NCBI RefSeq assembly: GCF_000473225.1
Contig: NZ_KI421509.1
Location: forward strand, 728,458-792,457
Length of the DNA: 64,000 bases
Direction: 5' to 3'
Source of the DNA: Sedimentitalea nanhaiensis DSM 24252
Lineage (GTDB): Bacteria; Pseudomonadota; Alphaproteobacteria; Rhodobacterales; Rhodobacteraceae
Shown: positions 35,761 to 45,928 of the stretch, piece by piece
Position numbering within the stretch: the stretch's first letter is position 1
Layout: every line of letters starts with the position of its first letter
Position numbers and translations under genes: made by a program
The notes under the pieces: generated by a model
Told to the model about the DNA's origin: nothing
The model's input: only the letters and a program-made list of their open reading frames with translations
Database searches by the model: none

Positions 35761-38418
35761 TCAACCCTCCAACACTTTTTCGGCAGCCGCAATGGCAGCA
35801 TCTGCATTTTCAACGTCGCGACCGCCGCCCTGAGCCATATCGGGCCGACCGCCGCCGCCCTTGCCACCCAGTTCCATCACCGCCGCCTTGACCAGATCCA
35901 CCGCCGAGAATTTGTCCGTCAGATCCGAGGTCAGACCAGCGGCAACGGCGGCCTTGCCGCCTGCATCTGCGATCAGCAACACCGCGCCGCTTCCGATCCG
36001 CGCCTTGTGCTCGTCGATCAGCGCAGGCAAATCCTTGCCCGTCACCCCGCTCAATACCTGCGCCACCAGTGCCACACCGTTAACTTGGCGGGCCTGCGGT
36101 TCGGCCTGCCCCCCACCGGCCATCGCCAGTTCGCGGCGCAGCTGTGCCACCTCGTTTGACAGCGCCTTGCGTTCGTCCAGCAGTGCGCGCACCCGGTCTG
36201 GTACGTCGGCGGCCTGCGCTTTCAAAGTCGATGCGACCTCGGCCAGGCAATGATCCTGTGCGCTCAGATAACGGAACGCATCCGCCCCGGTCAGCGCCTC
36301 GATCCGCCGCACCCCGGCGCTGCTGGCGGAGTCGCCCAACGTCACAAACACGCCGATATCGCCCGTCTGGCGGACATGGGTGCCGCCGCAGAGCTCGAGG
36401 GAATAGGTCGCGCCGTTGCCCCCCTTGCCCGAATTCGGGTCAACCCCCATCGAGACAACCCGCACTTCATCGCCATACTTCTCACCAAACAACGCTTGCG
36501 CCCCGATACCGCGCGCATCGTCCGGTGTCATGATCCGGGTTTCCACCGGTGCGTTCTGCCGAATATAGGCATTCACCTCGTCCTCGACGCTGCGAAGCTC
36601 ATCCAGTGTCAGGGCGCGGGTGTGGCTGAAGTCAAAACGCAACCGGTCGTCGGCATTCAGCGAGCCGCGCTGTGCCACATGATCCCCCAGCGCACGCCGA
36701 AGGGCCTCGTGCAGCAGGTGCGTCGCGGAATGGTTGGCCCTGATCGCACTGCGACGACTATGGTCGACCTTAAGCTCGGCTGCGGCCCCGGACAGGATCT
36801 TGCCCTCGGTTACCGTTGCCATATGCACAAAAACTCCTGCCGTCTTGCGTGTATCGTTGACCCGCGCAACACCCGTTTCGGTTCGGATGATCCCCGTGTC
36901 GCCGACCTGGCCGCCGCTCTCGGCATAAAATGGGGTCTGGTTCAGCGCGATATGGACCGTTTGTCCCTGCCCGGCCTCCTTCACCAAGGCTCCGTCCTGC
37001 ACCAGGGCGACAATCTGGCCCTCGGCGGTTTCGGTGTCATATCCCAGAAAATCCGTAGCACCACTGGCATCGGCCACATCGAACCAGACGGTCGCATCCG
37101 CCGCTTCGCCGCTGCCCGACCAGGCCGCGCGCGCCTTGGCTTTCTGTTCGGCCATCGCGGCATCAAAGCCATCGACATCCACCGTCCGTCCCTGTTCGCG
37201 CAGCGCATCCTGGGTCAGGTCCAGCGGAAATCCAAAGGTGTCATACAGCTTGAACGCCGCCGCACCGGGCAAGGCCGCATCTTCGGGCAGACCCGACAAT
37301 TCATCGTCCAAGAGCCTGAGTCCACGGTCCAGCGTCTGTTTGAACCGGGTTTCTTCCAGTTTCAGGGTTTCTTGAATCAATGCCTGCGCCCGCCCCAATT
37401 CCGGATAGGCCGCACCCATCTGCTGAACCAGCGCGGGCACCAATCGGTACATCAAAGGATCTTTGACCCCCAACAGGTGCGCGTGCCGCATGGCCCGGCG
37501 CATGATGCGGCGCAGAACATATCCGCGCCCATCATTGGACGGCATAACCCCGTCCGCCATCAGGAAAGACGTCGATCGCAAGTGATCCGCGATCACCCGG
37601 TGGTGCGTCTTGCCCGGCCCGTCGGGATCAGTATTGGACGCATCCGCACTGGCTTCGATAAGGCTCCGCATCAGGTCGGTGGCATAGTTGTCGTTGGTCC
37701 CCTGCAACAACGCCGCAACCCGCTCTATCCCCATGCCGGTGTCAATCGATTGCGCCGCCAATTCCTTGCGGCTGCCATCCTCGAACTGCTCATACTGCAT
37801 GAACACGAGGTTCCAGATCTCGACAAACCGATCGCCGTCCTCTTCGGGCGTGCCCGGAGGCCCGCCCCAGTGCTGCTCGCCATGGTCATAGAAGATTTCC
37901 GTGCAGGGCCCACAGGGACCGGTCGAACCCATCTGCCAGAAATTGTCACTGGTCGGGATGCGGATAATCCTGTCGTCCGACAATCCTGCAACTTTTTTCC
38001 AGATCTCGGCGGCCTCGTCATCGGTATGGTAAACTGTCACCAGCAGACGCGATTTGTCGATGCCCAGATCGCGGGTGATCAGGTTCCAGGCGAAATCGAT
38101 AGCGTTGTCCTTGAAATAATCTCCAAAGCTGAAATTGCCCAGCATTTCAAAGAACGTATGATGGCGCGCAGTATAGCCGACGTTGTCCAGATCGTTGTGT
38201 TTTCCACCGGCCCGCACACATTTCTGTGCAGTCGTCGCGCGTTTATAGTCGCGATGTTCAACACCGGTGAACAGGTTCTTGAACTGAACCATGCCGGAGT
38301 TGGTAAACATAAGCGTCGGATCATTTCGCGGCACCAGGGGACTGCTGTCGACAACCTCGTGCCCCTGCTTTTCAAAATAGCTCAGAAACGTGGATCGGAT
38401 GTCGTTCAGGGTACGCAT
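35761..38418 (-). CDS. alaS: Alanine-tRNA ligase
   Basis: The 885-residue enzyme charges tRNA-Ala and edits mischarged Ser/Gly. The class II catalytic core is at the N-terminus ([46 protein letters not shown]). The editing-domain zinc ligands are His563 and His567 (HSATH) and Cys677/His681 (LCGGTH). A C-terminal coiled coil and C-Ala oligomerisation domain complete the protein, ending [17 protein letters not shown]. It is transcribed after recA on the same strand, with a terminator in between, and is followed closely by the DUF1330 gene. Confidence 0.97.
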   Translation of the reverse strand: MRTLNDIRSTFLSYFEKQGHEVVDSSPLVPRNDPTLMFTNSGMVQFKNLFTGVEHRDYKRATTAQKCVRAGGKHNDLDNVGYTARHHTFFEMLGNFSFGDYFKDNAIDFAWNLITRDLGIDKSRLLVTVYHTDDEAAEIWKKVAGLSDDRIIRIPTSDNFWQMGSTGPCGPCTEIFYDHGEQHWGGPPGTPEEDGDRFVEIWNLVFMQYEQFEDGSRKELAAQSIDTGMGIERVAALLQGTNDNYATDLMRSLIEASADASNTDPDGPGKTHHRVIADHLRSTSFLMADGVMPSNDGRGYVLRRIMRRAMRHAHLLGVKDPLMYRLVPALVQQMGAAYPELGRAQALIQETLKLEETRFKQTLDRGLRLLDDELSGLPEDAALPGAAAFKLYDTFGFPLDLTQDALREQGRTVDVDGFDAAMAEQKAKARAAWSGSGEAADATVWFDVADASGATDFLGYDTETAEGQIVALVQDGALVKEAGQGQTVHIALNQTPFYAESGGQVGDTGIIRTETGVARVNDTRKTAGVFVHMATVTEGKILSGAAAELKVDHSRRSAIRANHSATHLLHEALRRALGDHVAQRGSLNADDRLRFDFSHTRALTLDELRSVEDEVNAYIRQNAPVETRIMTPDDARGIGAQALFGEKYGDEVRVVSMGVDPNSGKGGNGATYSLELCGGTHVRQTGDIGVFVTLGDSASSAGVRRIEALTGADAFRYLSAQDHCLAEVASTLKAQAADVPDRVRALLDERKALSNEVAQLRRELAMAGGGQAEPQARQVNGVALVAQVLSGVTGKDLPALIDEHKARIGSGAVLLIADAGGKAAVAAGLTSDLTDKFSAVDLVKAAVMELGGKGGGGRPDMAQGGGRDVENADAAIAAAEKVLEG

Positions 38419-38509
38419 TGTCTGGCTTTCGGGCGGTTGATTTCAGGATTTCCAAATAGCCGCAAGCACCGGTGCTGTCCACAGGCGCAAAGCGGACACC
38501 GAACGGAAA

Positions 38510-38535
38510 CAGGGCACATCCCCTGATGTGCCCTG
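38510..38535 (-). terminator. Terminator of recA
   Basis: The minus strand gives an 11-bp stem CAGGGCACATC/GATGTGCCCTG with a 4-base loop followed by TTTCCGTTC. It lies about 60 bases downstream of the recA stop and upstream of alaS. Confidence 0.8.
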
Positions 38536-38595
38536 CTGTTGTCATTCCCGGATGTCAAAAACTGCTTGCAAGGTCAGCCTGGAAAGTATTGCCTA

Positions 38596-39669
38596 TCAGG
38601 CCTCCACAATATCTGTGTCCGATGCCTCTGGCTGTTCGGGCATATCGAACTCCAAACCATGTGCGGCCCTGATCTTATCCTCGATTTCATAGGCGATGCG
38701 GGGGTTGTCACGCAGATATTGTTTGGCGTTTTCACGACCCTGACCTATGCGCTCGTCACCATAGCTCATCCAGGAACCGGATTTGTCGACGACACCCGCC
38801 TTAACGCCCAGATCCAGAAGTTCACCCATCTTTGAGATGCCTTCGCCGTACATGATGTCAAACTCAACCTGTTTGAACGGCGGTGCGACCTTGTTCTTGA
38901 CGACTTTAACGCGGGTTTGATTGCCGACAACTTCGTCCCTGTCCTTGACTGAGCCGATGCGGCGGATATCGAGGCGGACCGATGAATAAAATTTCAAAGC
39001 GTTGCCGCCGGTGGTTGTTTCGGGGCTGCCAAACATCACGCCGATCTTCATCCGAATCTGGTTGATAAAAATCACCATACAGTTGCTGCGTGAGATAGAC
39101 CCCGTCAGCTTGCGCATTGCCTGGCTCATCAGGCGGGCCTGCACGCCGACGCTGGAGTCGCCCATGTCGCCCTCCAGTTCCGATTTCGGAGTCAGCGCGG
39201 CTACCGAGTCCACAACAACCATGTTGACGGCGCCCGACCGCACCAACGTGTCGGTGATTTCCAACGCCTGTTCGCCTGTGTCGGGCTGGCTGATCAGCAA
39301 CTCATCCACGTCGACACCCAGTTTGCGGGCGTAAAGCGGGTCCAACGCATGTTCCGCATCAACAAAGGCACAGACACCGCCCCGTTTTTGCTGCTCGGCG
39401 ACGCAATGCAGCGTCAGGGTTGTTTTGCCCGAACTTTCCGGGCCGTAGATCTCGATGATCCGCCCCATGGGCAGACCACCGATCCCGAGGGCGATATCAA
39501 GCCCGAGCGAGCCGGTCGAACTGGCGGCGATCGCCTGAACGGCACCTTCGTCACCCAGCTTCATAATCGACCCTTTACCAAACTGCCGTTCGATCTGCGC
39601 CAGTGCGCTGTCCAGCGCCTTTTGCTTATCCGCGCTTTTCTTGCTGCCCATACTCAAAAGATCCGCCAT
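38596..39669 (-). CDS. recA: Recombinase RecA
   Basis: RecA is the strand-exchange ATPase and LexA co-protease. From the chosen ATG it is 357 residues. Walker A is GPESSGKTT (76-84), Walker [13 protein letters not shown], and the L2 loop region [20 protein letters not shown]. The start [16 protein letters not shown] follows an AAAGG site; the longer upstream frame is not family-like. A LexA box lies 57 bases upstream, so it belongs to the SOS regulon. Confidence 0.97.
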   Translation of the reverse strand: MADLLSMGSKKSADKQKALDSALAQIERQFGKGSIMKLGDEGAVQAIAASSTGSLGLDIALGIGGLPMGRIIEIYGPESSGKTTLTLHCVAEQQKRGGVCAFVDAEHALDPLYARKLGVDVDELLISQPDTGEQALEITDTLVRSGAVNMVVVDSVAALTPKSELEGDMGDSSVGVQARLMSQAMRKLTGSISRSNCMVIFINQIRMKIGVMFGSPETTTGGNALKFYSSVRLDIRRIGSVKDRDEVVGNQTRVKVVKNKVAPPFKQVEFDIMYGEGISKMGELLDLGVKAGVVDKSGSWMSYGDERIGQGRENAKQYLRDNPRIAYEIEDKIRAAHGLEFDMPEQPEASDTDIVEA

Positions 39670-39725
39670 TGTCCCGTTCGCCTTTCTTATTGTCACACCC
39701 GCATACGGGCGGCAATCCCTGCCTT

Positions 39726-39740
39726 GTTCGCCTCTTGTTC
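39726..39740 (-). promoter_or_regulatory. LexA box GTTC-N7-GTTC upstream of recA
   Basis: GTTCGCCTCTTGTTC matches exactly the direct-repeat SOS box of alphaproteobacteria. On the coding strand of recA it reads GAAC-N7-GAAC, 57 bases before the start codon. Confidence 0.85.
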
Positions 39741-39862
39741 TTCGTAGGACCAAAAAGAGAACATTTCAATTAGAATTTTCACGATCCCCACTGTTTCGAA
39801 AAGGTATTAAGGAGTAGTTTACGTCCACGTCCAATGGCCTTCTATGAGGTATGACTTTGTAA

Positions 39863-40456
39863 ATGCTGGTATTCTTTCAAGAACGTTTGGTTTTTCTGGC
39901 CGTGCCCAAGACCGGAACAACCGCATATCAAACTGCGCTTTCCGAGCGGGCCGACATGGTTGTTCGTAATCCGCCCGAACTGAAACACGCACCGCTTTAC
40001 CGCTATAACCGATTCTTTCGTCCGATGTTCGACCGGGTCGGTGGTGCTCAGATGGAGACCGTCGCTGTTATGCGAGAGCCCATCAGTTGGCTGGGCAGTT
40101 GGTACAGATACCGACAACGGCCATTTCTGCTCGGAAGTCCGAATGCCACACACGGGGTCACATTCGATGAATTCGTGTTGGGACATGTCAAGGGCAACCC
40201 ACCCGAATTCGCCAATGTTGGCAGCCAGGCTAAGTTCCTTGAACCACGCCCAAACGGAACAGCGGTGACGCATCTTTTCAGATACGAAGAACTCGGCAAA
40301 CTGAACCGATTTCTTATGGATCGGTTGAAAGTCGATTTCGTATTGCCGCACGAGAATGTCTCGCTGGCTATCGAATTGGAATTATCGTCGGATGTCGAGC
40401 GCAAACTCCGGAAAAAACGCGCTGCGGAATTTGACCTGTACGAAAGCATCCAATGA
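39863..40456 (+). CDS. Sulfotransferase-like protein
   Basis: A 197-residue protein with the PAPS-binding 5'-phosphosulfate loop near its N-terminus (FLAVPKTGTTAYQTAL) and the 3'-phosphate-binding segment VAVMREPISWLGSWYRYRQ. It ends with a lysine/arginine-rich helix (VERKLRKKRAAEFDLY). These are features of the sulfotransferase superfamily; the acceptor is unknown. It is divergent from recA, with a 193-base gap between the starts. It is followed by IS5 debris. Confidence 0.78.
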   Translation: MLVFFQERLVFLAVPKTGTTAYQTALSERADMVVRNPPELKHAPLYRYNRFFRPMFDRVGGAQMETVAVMREPISWLGSWYRYRQRPFLLGSPNATHGVTFDEFVLGHVKGNPPEFANVGSQAKFLEPRPNGTAVTHLFRYEELGKLNRFLMDRLKVDFVLPHENVSLAIELELSSDVERKLRKKRAAEFDLYESIQ

Positions 40457-40544
40457 TTTTTTGGACTTTTACGCCCCTGAACGGCTTTCTTGCACAAACC
40501 GACTGGGAATTCATTTCATGAAACCAGTATGATAGATGGAAATC

Positions 40545-41311
40545 ATGAGCAGTCGGGCGCCCACGACATACAAGACCACGAACTGGCGGCTTACAATGAC
40601 GCACTGAGGCGGCGTGGATCGTTGACGATCCGCCGACGGTCAACACATGCTTGCATGTGTGAAAGGTTGGTTTGATCCTGAAATGACCTGAAGACCGCCG
40701 CCGAGCGGGCAGCGCGGTCGCCGGTCGAGTTTCAGCGATGCGGCGATCCAGGCCTGTCTGACGATGAAACTGCTGTTCGGCATGCCGCTGCGGCAGACGA
40801 GCGGTTTCGTAAAGAGCTTGCTCCAATTGATGAAGCTGGATTGGCCTGTGCCAGATTTCAGCACTTTGTGCCGCCGCCCGCGAAGGCTGGACGTGATCAT
40901 CCCTTTTCACGGTGCCAATGGCCCGCAGAAGCTTCTGATCGACAGCACCGGCATCAAGGCCGAGGGCGAAGGTGAGTGGAACGCCGCGCAAACACGGCGG
41001 CGCGAAACGGCGTATCTGGCGGAAAGTGCACATCGGAATTGACGGGCAAACGCCGGAGGTTCGGCCCGTCGAGGTCATGGCGCGAAACGAAGCTCTGCGC
41101 GCCTCAAAGTATTTGGGCCGCACGCTCTGGCGACAATGGAGGATACCATCGCAGAAGCCGCGTCGAGAGTCAGATGAACTGTATCAAGCTACGCGGCCAA
41201 TCCCGGATGGCAGGGGATTTCGATCGCCAGGTCGCGGAGCTGCAGGTCCGCATCGCCGTCCTCAACCGCTACACCGCCCCTGGCATACCAGTCACGCAGC
41301 CCGTAGAATGA
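40545..41311 (+). pseudogene. IS5-family transposase remnant, multiply disrupted
   Basis: Family segments occur in shifting frames: MSSRAPTTYKTTNW, then NDALRRRGSLTI, an alien insert of about 37 bases with the palindrome ACACATGCTTGCATGTGT (40643-40660), then WFDPEMT, MKLLFGMPLRQTSGFVKSLL, LDWPVPDFSTLCRR, LLIDSTGIKAEGEGEW and RVWRK-like RIWRKVHIG. The central catalytic part of about 75 residues is missing before VMARNEALRASKYLGRT. The C-terminal end is RDFDRQVAELQVRIAVLNRY-like. It cannot encode an active transposase. Confidence 0.8.
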
Positions 41312-41407
41312 CTCCGACCGGGAAAGGAGAGCTGCGCTCAGACCATGATTTGTGCAACACCCCCCCTGAACCCAAATGTTTCAATTGCACCTCGGCAGGC
41401 AAGTCCG

Positions 41408-43714
41408 TCAATGAAGTTGCTGATGCACCGTATCGGTGAGTTGATTCAGCGAAAACGGCTTGGGTAGGAATACTGAATTCGGCACCATGGGTTGGGCGTC
41501 GCCAAAGGCACCCTCGGCATATCCCGAAACAAAAACCACGCGCACATCGGGGCGTTCTTTCAAAGCCTGACGTACCCAGCTTGGACCATCCATTCCCGGC
41601 ATGACAACATCGGTAACAAAAACGTCCACATTCAGGCCCGGATCTTCCAGGGTACGCAGGGCATCTTCAGCAGATTCAGCTTCCAACACGGTATAGCCGC
41701 GCAAACGAAGCGCTCTGGATGCAAAGGCCCGCACGGGGGCTTCGTCCTCAACCAGCAACACAACACCCTCGCCATGTTTCGGGGCCACGGCTTGGACCGG
41801 TGTCCGCACCGCAAGTTCTGCTTCCTCGTCGCCTTCATGGGTGGGGAAAAGCAGTGTGAAGACCGTGCCGCTGCCCGGAACGCTGTCAACGAAGATATAA
41901 CCGCCAGTCTGCTTAACAATACCATAGGCGGTGGACAGGCCCAACCCCGTGCCCTCGCCTGTGCGTTTGGTTGTATAGAAAGGTTCAAAGACTTTTTGCA
42001 GCTTGTCCGGCGCGATCCCCACGCCCTCGTCACTGACCGTGACGGACAGGTATTCTCCGGCGGGCACCGAGGCACGGTCGCGTGTAAGTGGCGCGGCCAG
42101 AGTCGTCACCTCCGTATCGATGCGAATTTCCCCACCCGACGGCATTGCATCGCGGGCATTGACCACCAAATTCATCAATACCTGTTCCAGTTGACGTTTG
42201 TCCGCCCGAATGGATTTGAGAACAGGGTCGTGATTGAGTGTCAGCGTCACTCTTTCACCAACCAGCCGGTTCAAGAGGTGAGTCAGATCCGACAGCGTGT
42301 CACGCAGATCCAGAACCTCGGGGCGCAGTGTCTGTTTGCGCGAAAAAGCTAGCAGCTGGCTGACCAGGGCGGCGGCGCGGTTGGCGTTCTGGTTGATTTG
42401 TACCAGATCGCCATAGTCCTGATCCCCTTGGTCATGACGCAACAGCAGCAAATCGCAATGACCGGATATCGCCGTCAAAAGGTTGTTGAAGTCATGCGCA
42501 ACCCCCCCGGCCAGCTGCCCGATCGCCTGCATCTTCTGGCTTTGGACAAACTGTGCTTCCAAGGTTTTCAACTCGGTCGCGTCATTCAACACTGCGATCA
42601 GGCGATTCTCGCCTTTCTCGGTCACCCTGCTAAGGGTGACTTGAACAAACACTTCCTTGTCCTTGCGGGTCAGGCGCAAAAATTCCGAGTTTTTTGTCGA
42701 GTTGCCTGAAAGGGTTTCCTGCAGCCAGTCCGAAATGGGACGACCCAGCCCTTCCATGACCTGCCCCATTGTCACACCGTCACTGTTATCGACTCCCAAA
42801 AGGGCGCAGGCCAGTTGGTTGGCCATCAGCATAGATCCGTCGGCAGCAATCTTGATCATTGGCACAGGCAGGGTTTCGAACGCCGCATCCTGCTCGGGTG
42901 TCGTCCCTTGTTCGGATGGTAGAAAATACAGCTCGCGGCGTCCGGCAAAACTGTTGTTTTCGGCGACCATAACCTCGACCGGGCCGTTTTTTGTGCTGAG
43001 AGTATTAACCATGCCGGGCTGCACCGGCAACGCGACGAACAGACGATCCAGCGATTTGACCCGCTCACCGACCATCGTGCGCGCGGCATCGTTCATGAAC
43101 AGAACCGCGCCGGAGCGGCCTGTTGTTATCATCGGGACCGGCAAGGTTTCCGCGCTGCGACCGGACTGTGAGCGCTCGGGCATATCCTCGATTCGCCATA
43201 GGAACTCGTCCCCGCCGATCAAATGAACAGCCAACCGAACGTGCCCCCGTCGTGTGACCAGGTCCTCGCGCGATGCACCTTCCAGCCGGGCACGGCATTG
43301 CAGGCGATAGAGTATGGCGGACGGGTTAGCAAAGAGCATCCGCAACGTTCCGGCCAGCGTTTCACTTTTGCTGTCGGAAAACCGGATGCCAGCGGCGGCG
43401 TTGCTGGCCAGAATGTCTCCTTCTTCGTTGGTCACAAAGCTGGGTGAGGCGTCTTTTTCAATGAAGCCCGTCAATACATCGATTGCTGTACGCCGTGCGC
43501 CCAATCCGATCCGGCTGTGCGTTGCCATGAAAATCGCGACAAGTGCGATTGTCGCCCCGACCGCAACGGTGCCCTGAGCCGCCAGACCATGTGGTGCAAA
43601 CAGCCACCCCGCAACGCACAGCGCTGCAGCCAGGACCATAGCCGCTGCAAATCGTACCCCGAAGGATTCGGGTATGCGCAGATATGGCTTGATTGACATG
43701 GCTCGGCTGATCAC
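41408..43714 (-). CDS. cckA: Hybrid histidine kinase CckA
   Basis: CckA is the cell-cycle phosphorelay kinase that, through ChpT, controls CtrA in alphaproteobacteria. The 768-residue protein has two N-terminal membrane segments (about 21-40 and 47-65), PAS-like sensor regions (about 90-380), a HisKA domain with the phospho-accepting His407 (GGVAHDFNNLLTAI), an N-box with Asn515/Asn519 (MNLVVNARDAMPSGGE), G-boxes (DEGVGIAPDKL; GTGLGLSTAYGIV), and a receiver domain with phospho-acceptor Asp702 (VFVTDVVMPGMDG) and Lys752. I keep the GTG at 43714 because GGGAG lies seven bases upstream; ATG 43699 is the alternative. Confidence 0.93.
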   Translation of the reverse strand: MISRAMSIKPYLRIPESFGVRFAAAMVLAAALCVAGWLFAPHGLAAQGTVAVGATIALVAIFMATHSRIGLGARRTAIDVLTGFIEKDASPSFVTNEEGDILASNAAAGIRFSDSKSETLAGTLRMLFANPSAILYRLQCRARLEGASREDLVTRRGHVRLAVHLIGGDEFLWRIEDMPERSQSGRSAETLPVPMITTGRSGAVLFMNDAARTMVGERVKSLDRLFVALPVQPGMVNTLSTKNGPVEVMVAENNSFAGRRELYFLPSEQGTTPEQDAAFETLPVPMIKIAADGSMLMANQLACALLGVDNSDGVTMGQVMEGLGRPISDWLQETLSGNSTKNSEFLRLTRKDKEVFVQVTLSRVTEKGENRLIAVLNDATELKTLEAQFVQSQKMQAIGQLAGGVAHDFNNLLTAISGHCDLLLLRHDQGDQDYGDLVQINQNANRAAALVSQLLAFSRKQTLRPEVLDLRDTLSDLTHLLNRLVGERVTLTLNHDPVLKSIRADKRQLEQVLMNLVVNARDAMPSGGEIRIDTEVTTLAAPLTRDRASVPAGEYLSVTVSDEGVGIAPDKLQKVFEPFYTTKRTGEGTGLGLSTAYGIVKQTGGYIFVDSVPGSGTVFTLLFPTHEGDEEAELAVRTPVQAVAPKHGEGVVLLVEDEAPVRAFASRALRLRGYTVLEAESAEDALRTLEDPGLNVDVFVTDVVMPGMDGPSWVRQALKERPDVRVVFVSGYAEGAFGDAQPMVPNSVFLPKPFSLNQLTDTVHQQLH

Positions 43715-43818
43715 TTCACGGCTCCCAAGGCTGGATTCGCTGCCGCCACTCTCGCGCCACAGGGGTTAAGTCCTGCTTAACAGTCGAATTTTCTCCCTAA
43801 GGTTGTTTAGGCATCGTT

Positions 43819-44985
43819 TTAAATTCGCGTCAAGTGTGCCGAGAAAAAGCCATCGCTGCCGTCCGGCACCATCCAGGCGCGGGAAAACACCGCGCGCCAT
43901 TGCCGGTTTTGCACCAAGAATTCACCAATTTGCGCGCTGTTTTCCTGAGATAGAACCGAACATGTGGCATATGCCAAAACGCCCTCTTCCGTTACCAATT
44001 CTGCGGCATGGGCCAGAATTTCACTCTGAACCGCGGACAGCTCTCTCAACCGGGACGGGCTCAGCAACCATTTGCCCTCTGGAGAGCGCCGCCAGGCGCC
44101 GCTGCCGGAACAGGGGACGTCGCATAGAACCAGATCAAAGGGGCCGTTTCGCTCCAGATCGGCGGTCTGCAACGCCTGAAAACGCACCCCTGCCCGCTCG
44201 GCCCGCACCGGAAGATCTCGCATACGTTGGGACGCCGCATCATGCGTGAACAGAGTGACGCTCGCCCGCGCTGCCATGGCCAGCGCCTTGCCCCCTCCGC
44301 CTGCACAATAGTCCAGAACACGCATACCGTCCCTCAACGGAAGCGCCTGAACGACCGCTTGGCTGGCCGCGTCCTGTAGCTCGACACGTCCATCAAGATA
44401 GGCCCGACTTTGACGCAACCGCCGCGCACCTTCGATAATCTGCAGCGCGGTATCTGCTGCCGGATGCGGCTGAGTCAGGATACTATCGCGGGCCAATTCG
44501 GCCTGAACCGCTTCACGTGTTACCTTGCGCAGGTTCACCCGCAGATGGACCGGCGCGCGCGTTTTCAAGGATCGCGCATAGGCGGTGGCCTGGTCTCCAA
44601 GACTGTCGATGATGGATGGCCACAACCAGTCCGGCATATCCAACTCTTCCGGTCCCTCCAGCGGCTTGTGGCCCGCACCGCGTTCCTGCTCTGACAGCGG
44701 CGATGGCGCATGCGGAGTGGACCCAAACAGTGCATCAGGATCCTCGCCTGACGCACGCAGCGCGCCCAACATCAGGCCACGCCCGGTTTCGCCACCACCC
44801 AGCGCTGCATACGTCCGCCGACAGCGCAGCGCGTCAAAGACGTGGTCACGCACGGCTGCACGGTCCTTTGAGCCGGCATAGCGGCTGCGCCTGCCCCACC
44901 CCGTCAGGGCCTGTTCCGCTGATTTGCCGGACCGGACCTGATCCAGCACCTCGATTGCCGCCTGAACCCGCGCCGCCGGAGTCAT
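43819..44985 (-). CDS. rsmB: RsmB-like 16S rRNA (cytosine-C5) methyltransferase
   Basis: A 388-residue RNA m5C methyltransferase of the RsmB/Sun/NOP2 group. SAM motif I is VLDYCAGGGGKALAM; motif IV with one catalytic cysteine is LVLCDVPCSGSGAWRRSPEG; motif VI with the other is AYATCSVLSQENSAQI. The N-terminal helical region (ARVQAAIEVLDQVRSGKSAE) is shorter than the NusB domain of E. coli RsmB, as in other alphaproteobacteria. The ATG at 44985 is chosen over an upstream in-frame start that adds unrelated residues. Confidence 0.88.
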   Translation of the reverse strand: MTPAARVQAAIEVLDQVRSGKSAEQALTGWGRRSRYAGSKDRAAVRDHVFDALRCRRTYAALGGGETGRGLMLGALRASGEDPDALFGSTPHAPSPLSEQERGAGHKPLEGPEELDMPDWLWPSIIDSLGDQATAYARSLKTRAPVHLRVNLRKVTREAVQAELARDSILTQPHPAADTALQIIEGARRLRQSRAYLDGRVELQDAASQAVVQALPLRDGMRVLDYCAGGGGKALAMAARASVTLFTHDAASQRMRDLPVRAERAGVRFQALQTADLERNGPFDLVLCDVPCSGSGAWRRSPEGKWLLSPSRLRELSAVQSEILAHAAELVTEEGVLAYATCSVLSQENSAQIGEFLVQNRQWRAVFSRAWMVPDGSDGFFSAHLTRI

Positions 44986-45402
44986 GCCTGGCACCGGGGC
45001 TCGAGTGAACTGACCCGGCACCGAGACGCCATCATATACGTTTTCCTGATCACATCGCCCCCTGCACACCGCTTTTCATGATTGGCGCAACGCTTGGCCG
45101 ATCCTGAAGCCGGGTGCAAGCTTTGCCGCGACCGACAGCCAGTTCTGGACGTCACCATTACACCACCGTGGAAATTGATCGCGGGCAGTCCGGATTTTGC
45201 GTTATCACGACGAACGCGCACAAGCCATGCGCCGCTCAGGCATTTGATCGCAAAGGCTTCGGGCGTGACGGTAAAGCATTCCGAGAATGCGATTCGCGTT
45301 CTTCTTGTGCGCGGAGGGGCCGATATATCGGCCTGCGCTCTCCGCGCTGAGCCTGCAACCGGACAACAGCATTCCGTTCCGCACGTGCTTGCGCTTCGGG
45401 GT
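44986..45402. other. Intergenic region between rsmB and the IS3 scar
   Basis: About 400 bases without a convincing gene. Frames exist on both strands but carry no family-like sequence. It directly borders the transposase remnant and may itself be IS-derived. Confidence 0.4.
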
Positions 45403-45787
45403 TTAGGACATCTCGATGTAGTCGAACACATCCCGCCTTGCTTCGTTGCGTGTCCGATTGGTTCGTCGTCCGATCCGCTCGGTCTTGAGCAGATTGAAGA
45501 AGATCTCGGCAACGGCGCTATTGCGGTAGTTTCCGCGGCGGCTCATTGAGTGTTCCAGCTTATCGGTCCGAACCCGCTTCCACTGATGGATTATCGTGGG
45601 ATGCACCCCAAACCGGCCCGCCAACTCGCTGACGTCTGTTCGCCCTTCAGCGCTTCCAACGCGGCCCTGGCCTTGAGCTCCGGGTGATGTTGCTTCCGTT
45701 TCGACATTTCTGACCTCCTTCGTTTCGAGGATCAGCAGACTGCAAATCGCAGCTTATGTCAGTGTCCGAATTTCGGGGGGGAGTAGC
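45403..45787 (-). pseudogene. IS3-family scar: OrfA start fused to OrfB end
   Basis: On the minus strand a start MSKRKQHHPELKARAALEAL (from 45707) matches OrfA. After a one-base frame change it continues ELAGRFGVHPTIIHQWKR, then jumps to the OrfB terminus NSAVAEIFFNLLKTERIGRR and EARRDVFDYIEMS. The whole catalytic middle is deleted. The element end TGTCCGAATTTCGGGGGGAG lies at about 45762-45781. This IS3 type differs from the 1551-bp copies. Confidence 0.78.
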
Positions 45788-45928
45788 TCAAGCATTGGTA
45801 AACACACCGTCACGCAGGCATTACCCGACCTTCATACCAGGTTCATAGTGTTGGGTCAGCAGGGCACTACAGCATCTTGTGTGAGGCCAATCCATGCCAA
45901 TCATCAGAGTAAACGCCGAGAGCGAAAC

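Noticed and set aside
36250-38526. Long plus-strand frame of 758 codons
   Set aside because: It is antisense to alaS, a complete and conserved gene, and has no family-like sequence; GC-rich coding DNA often leaves such open antisense frames.
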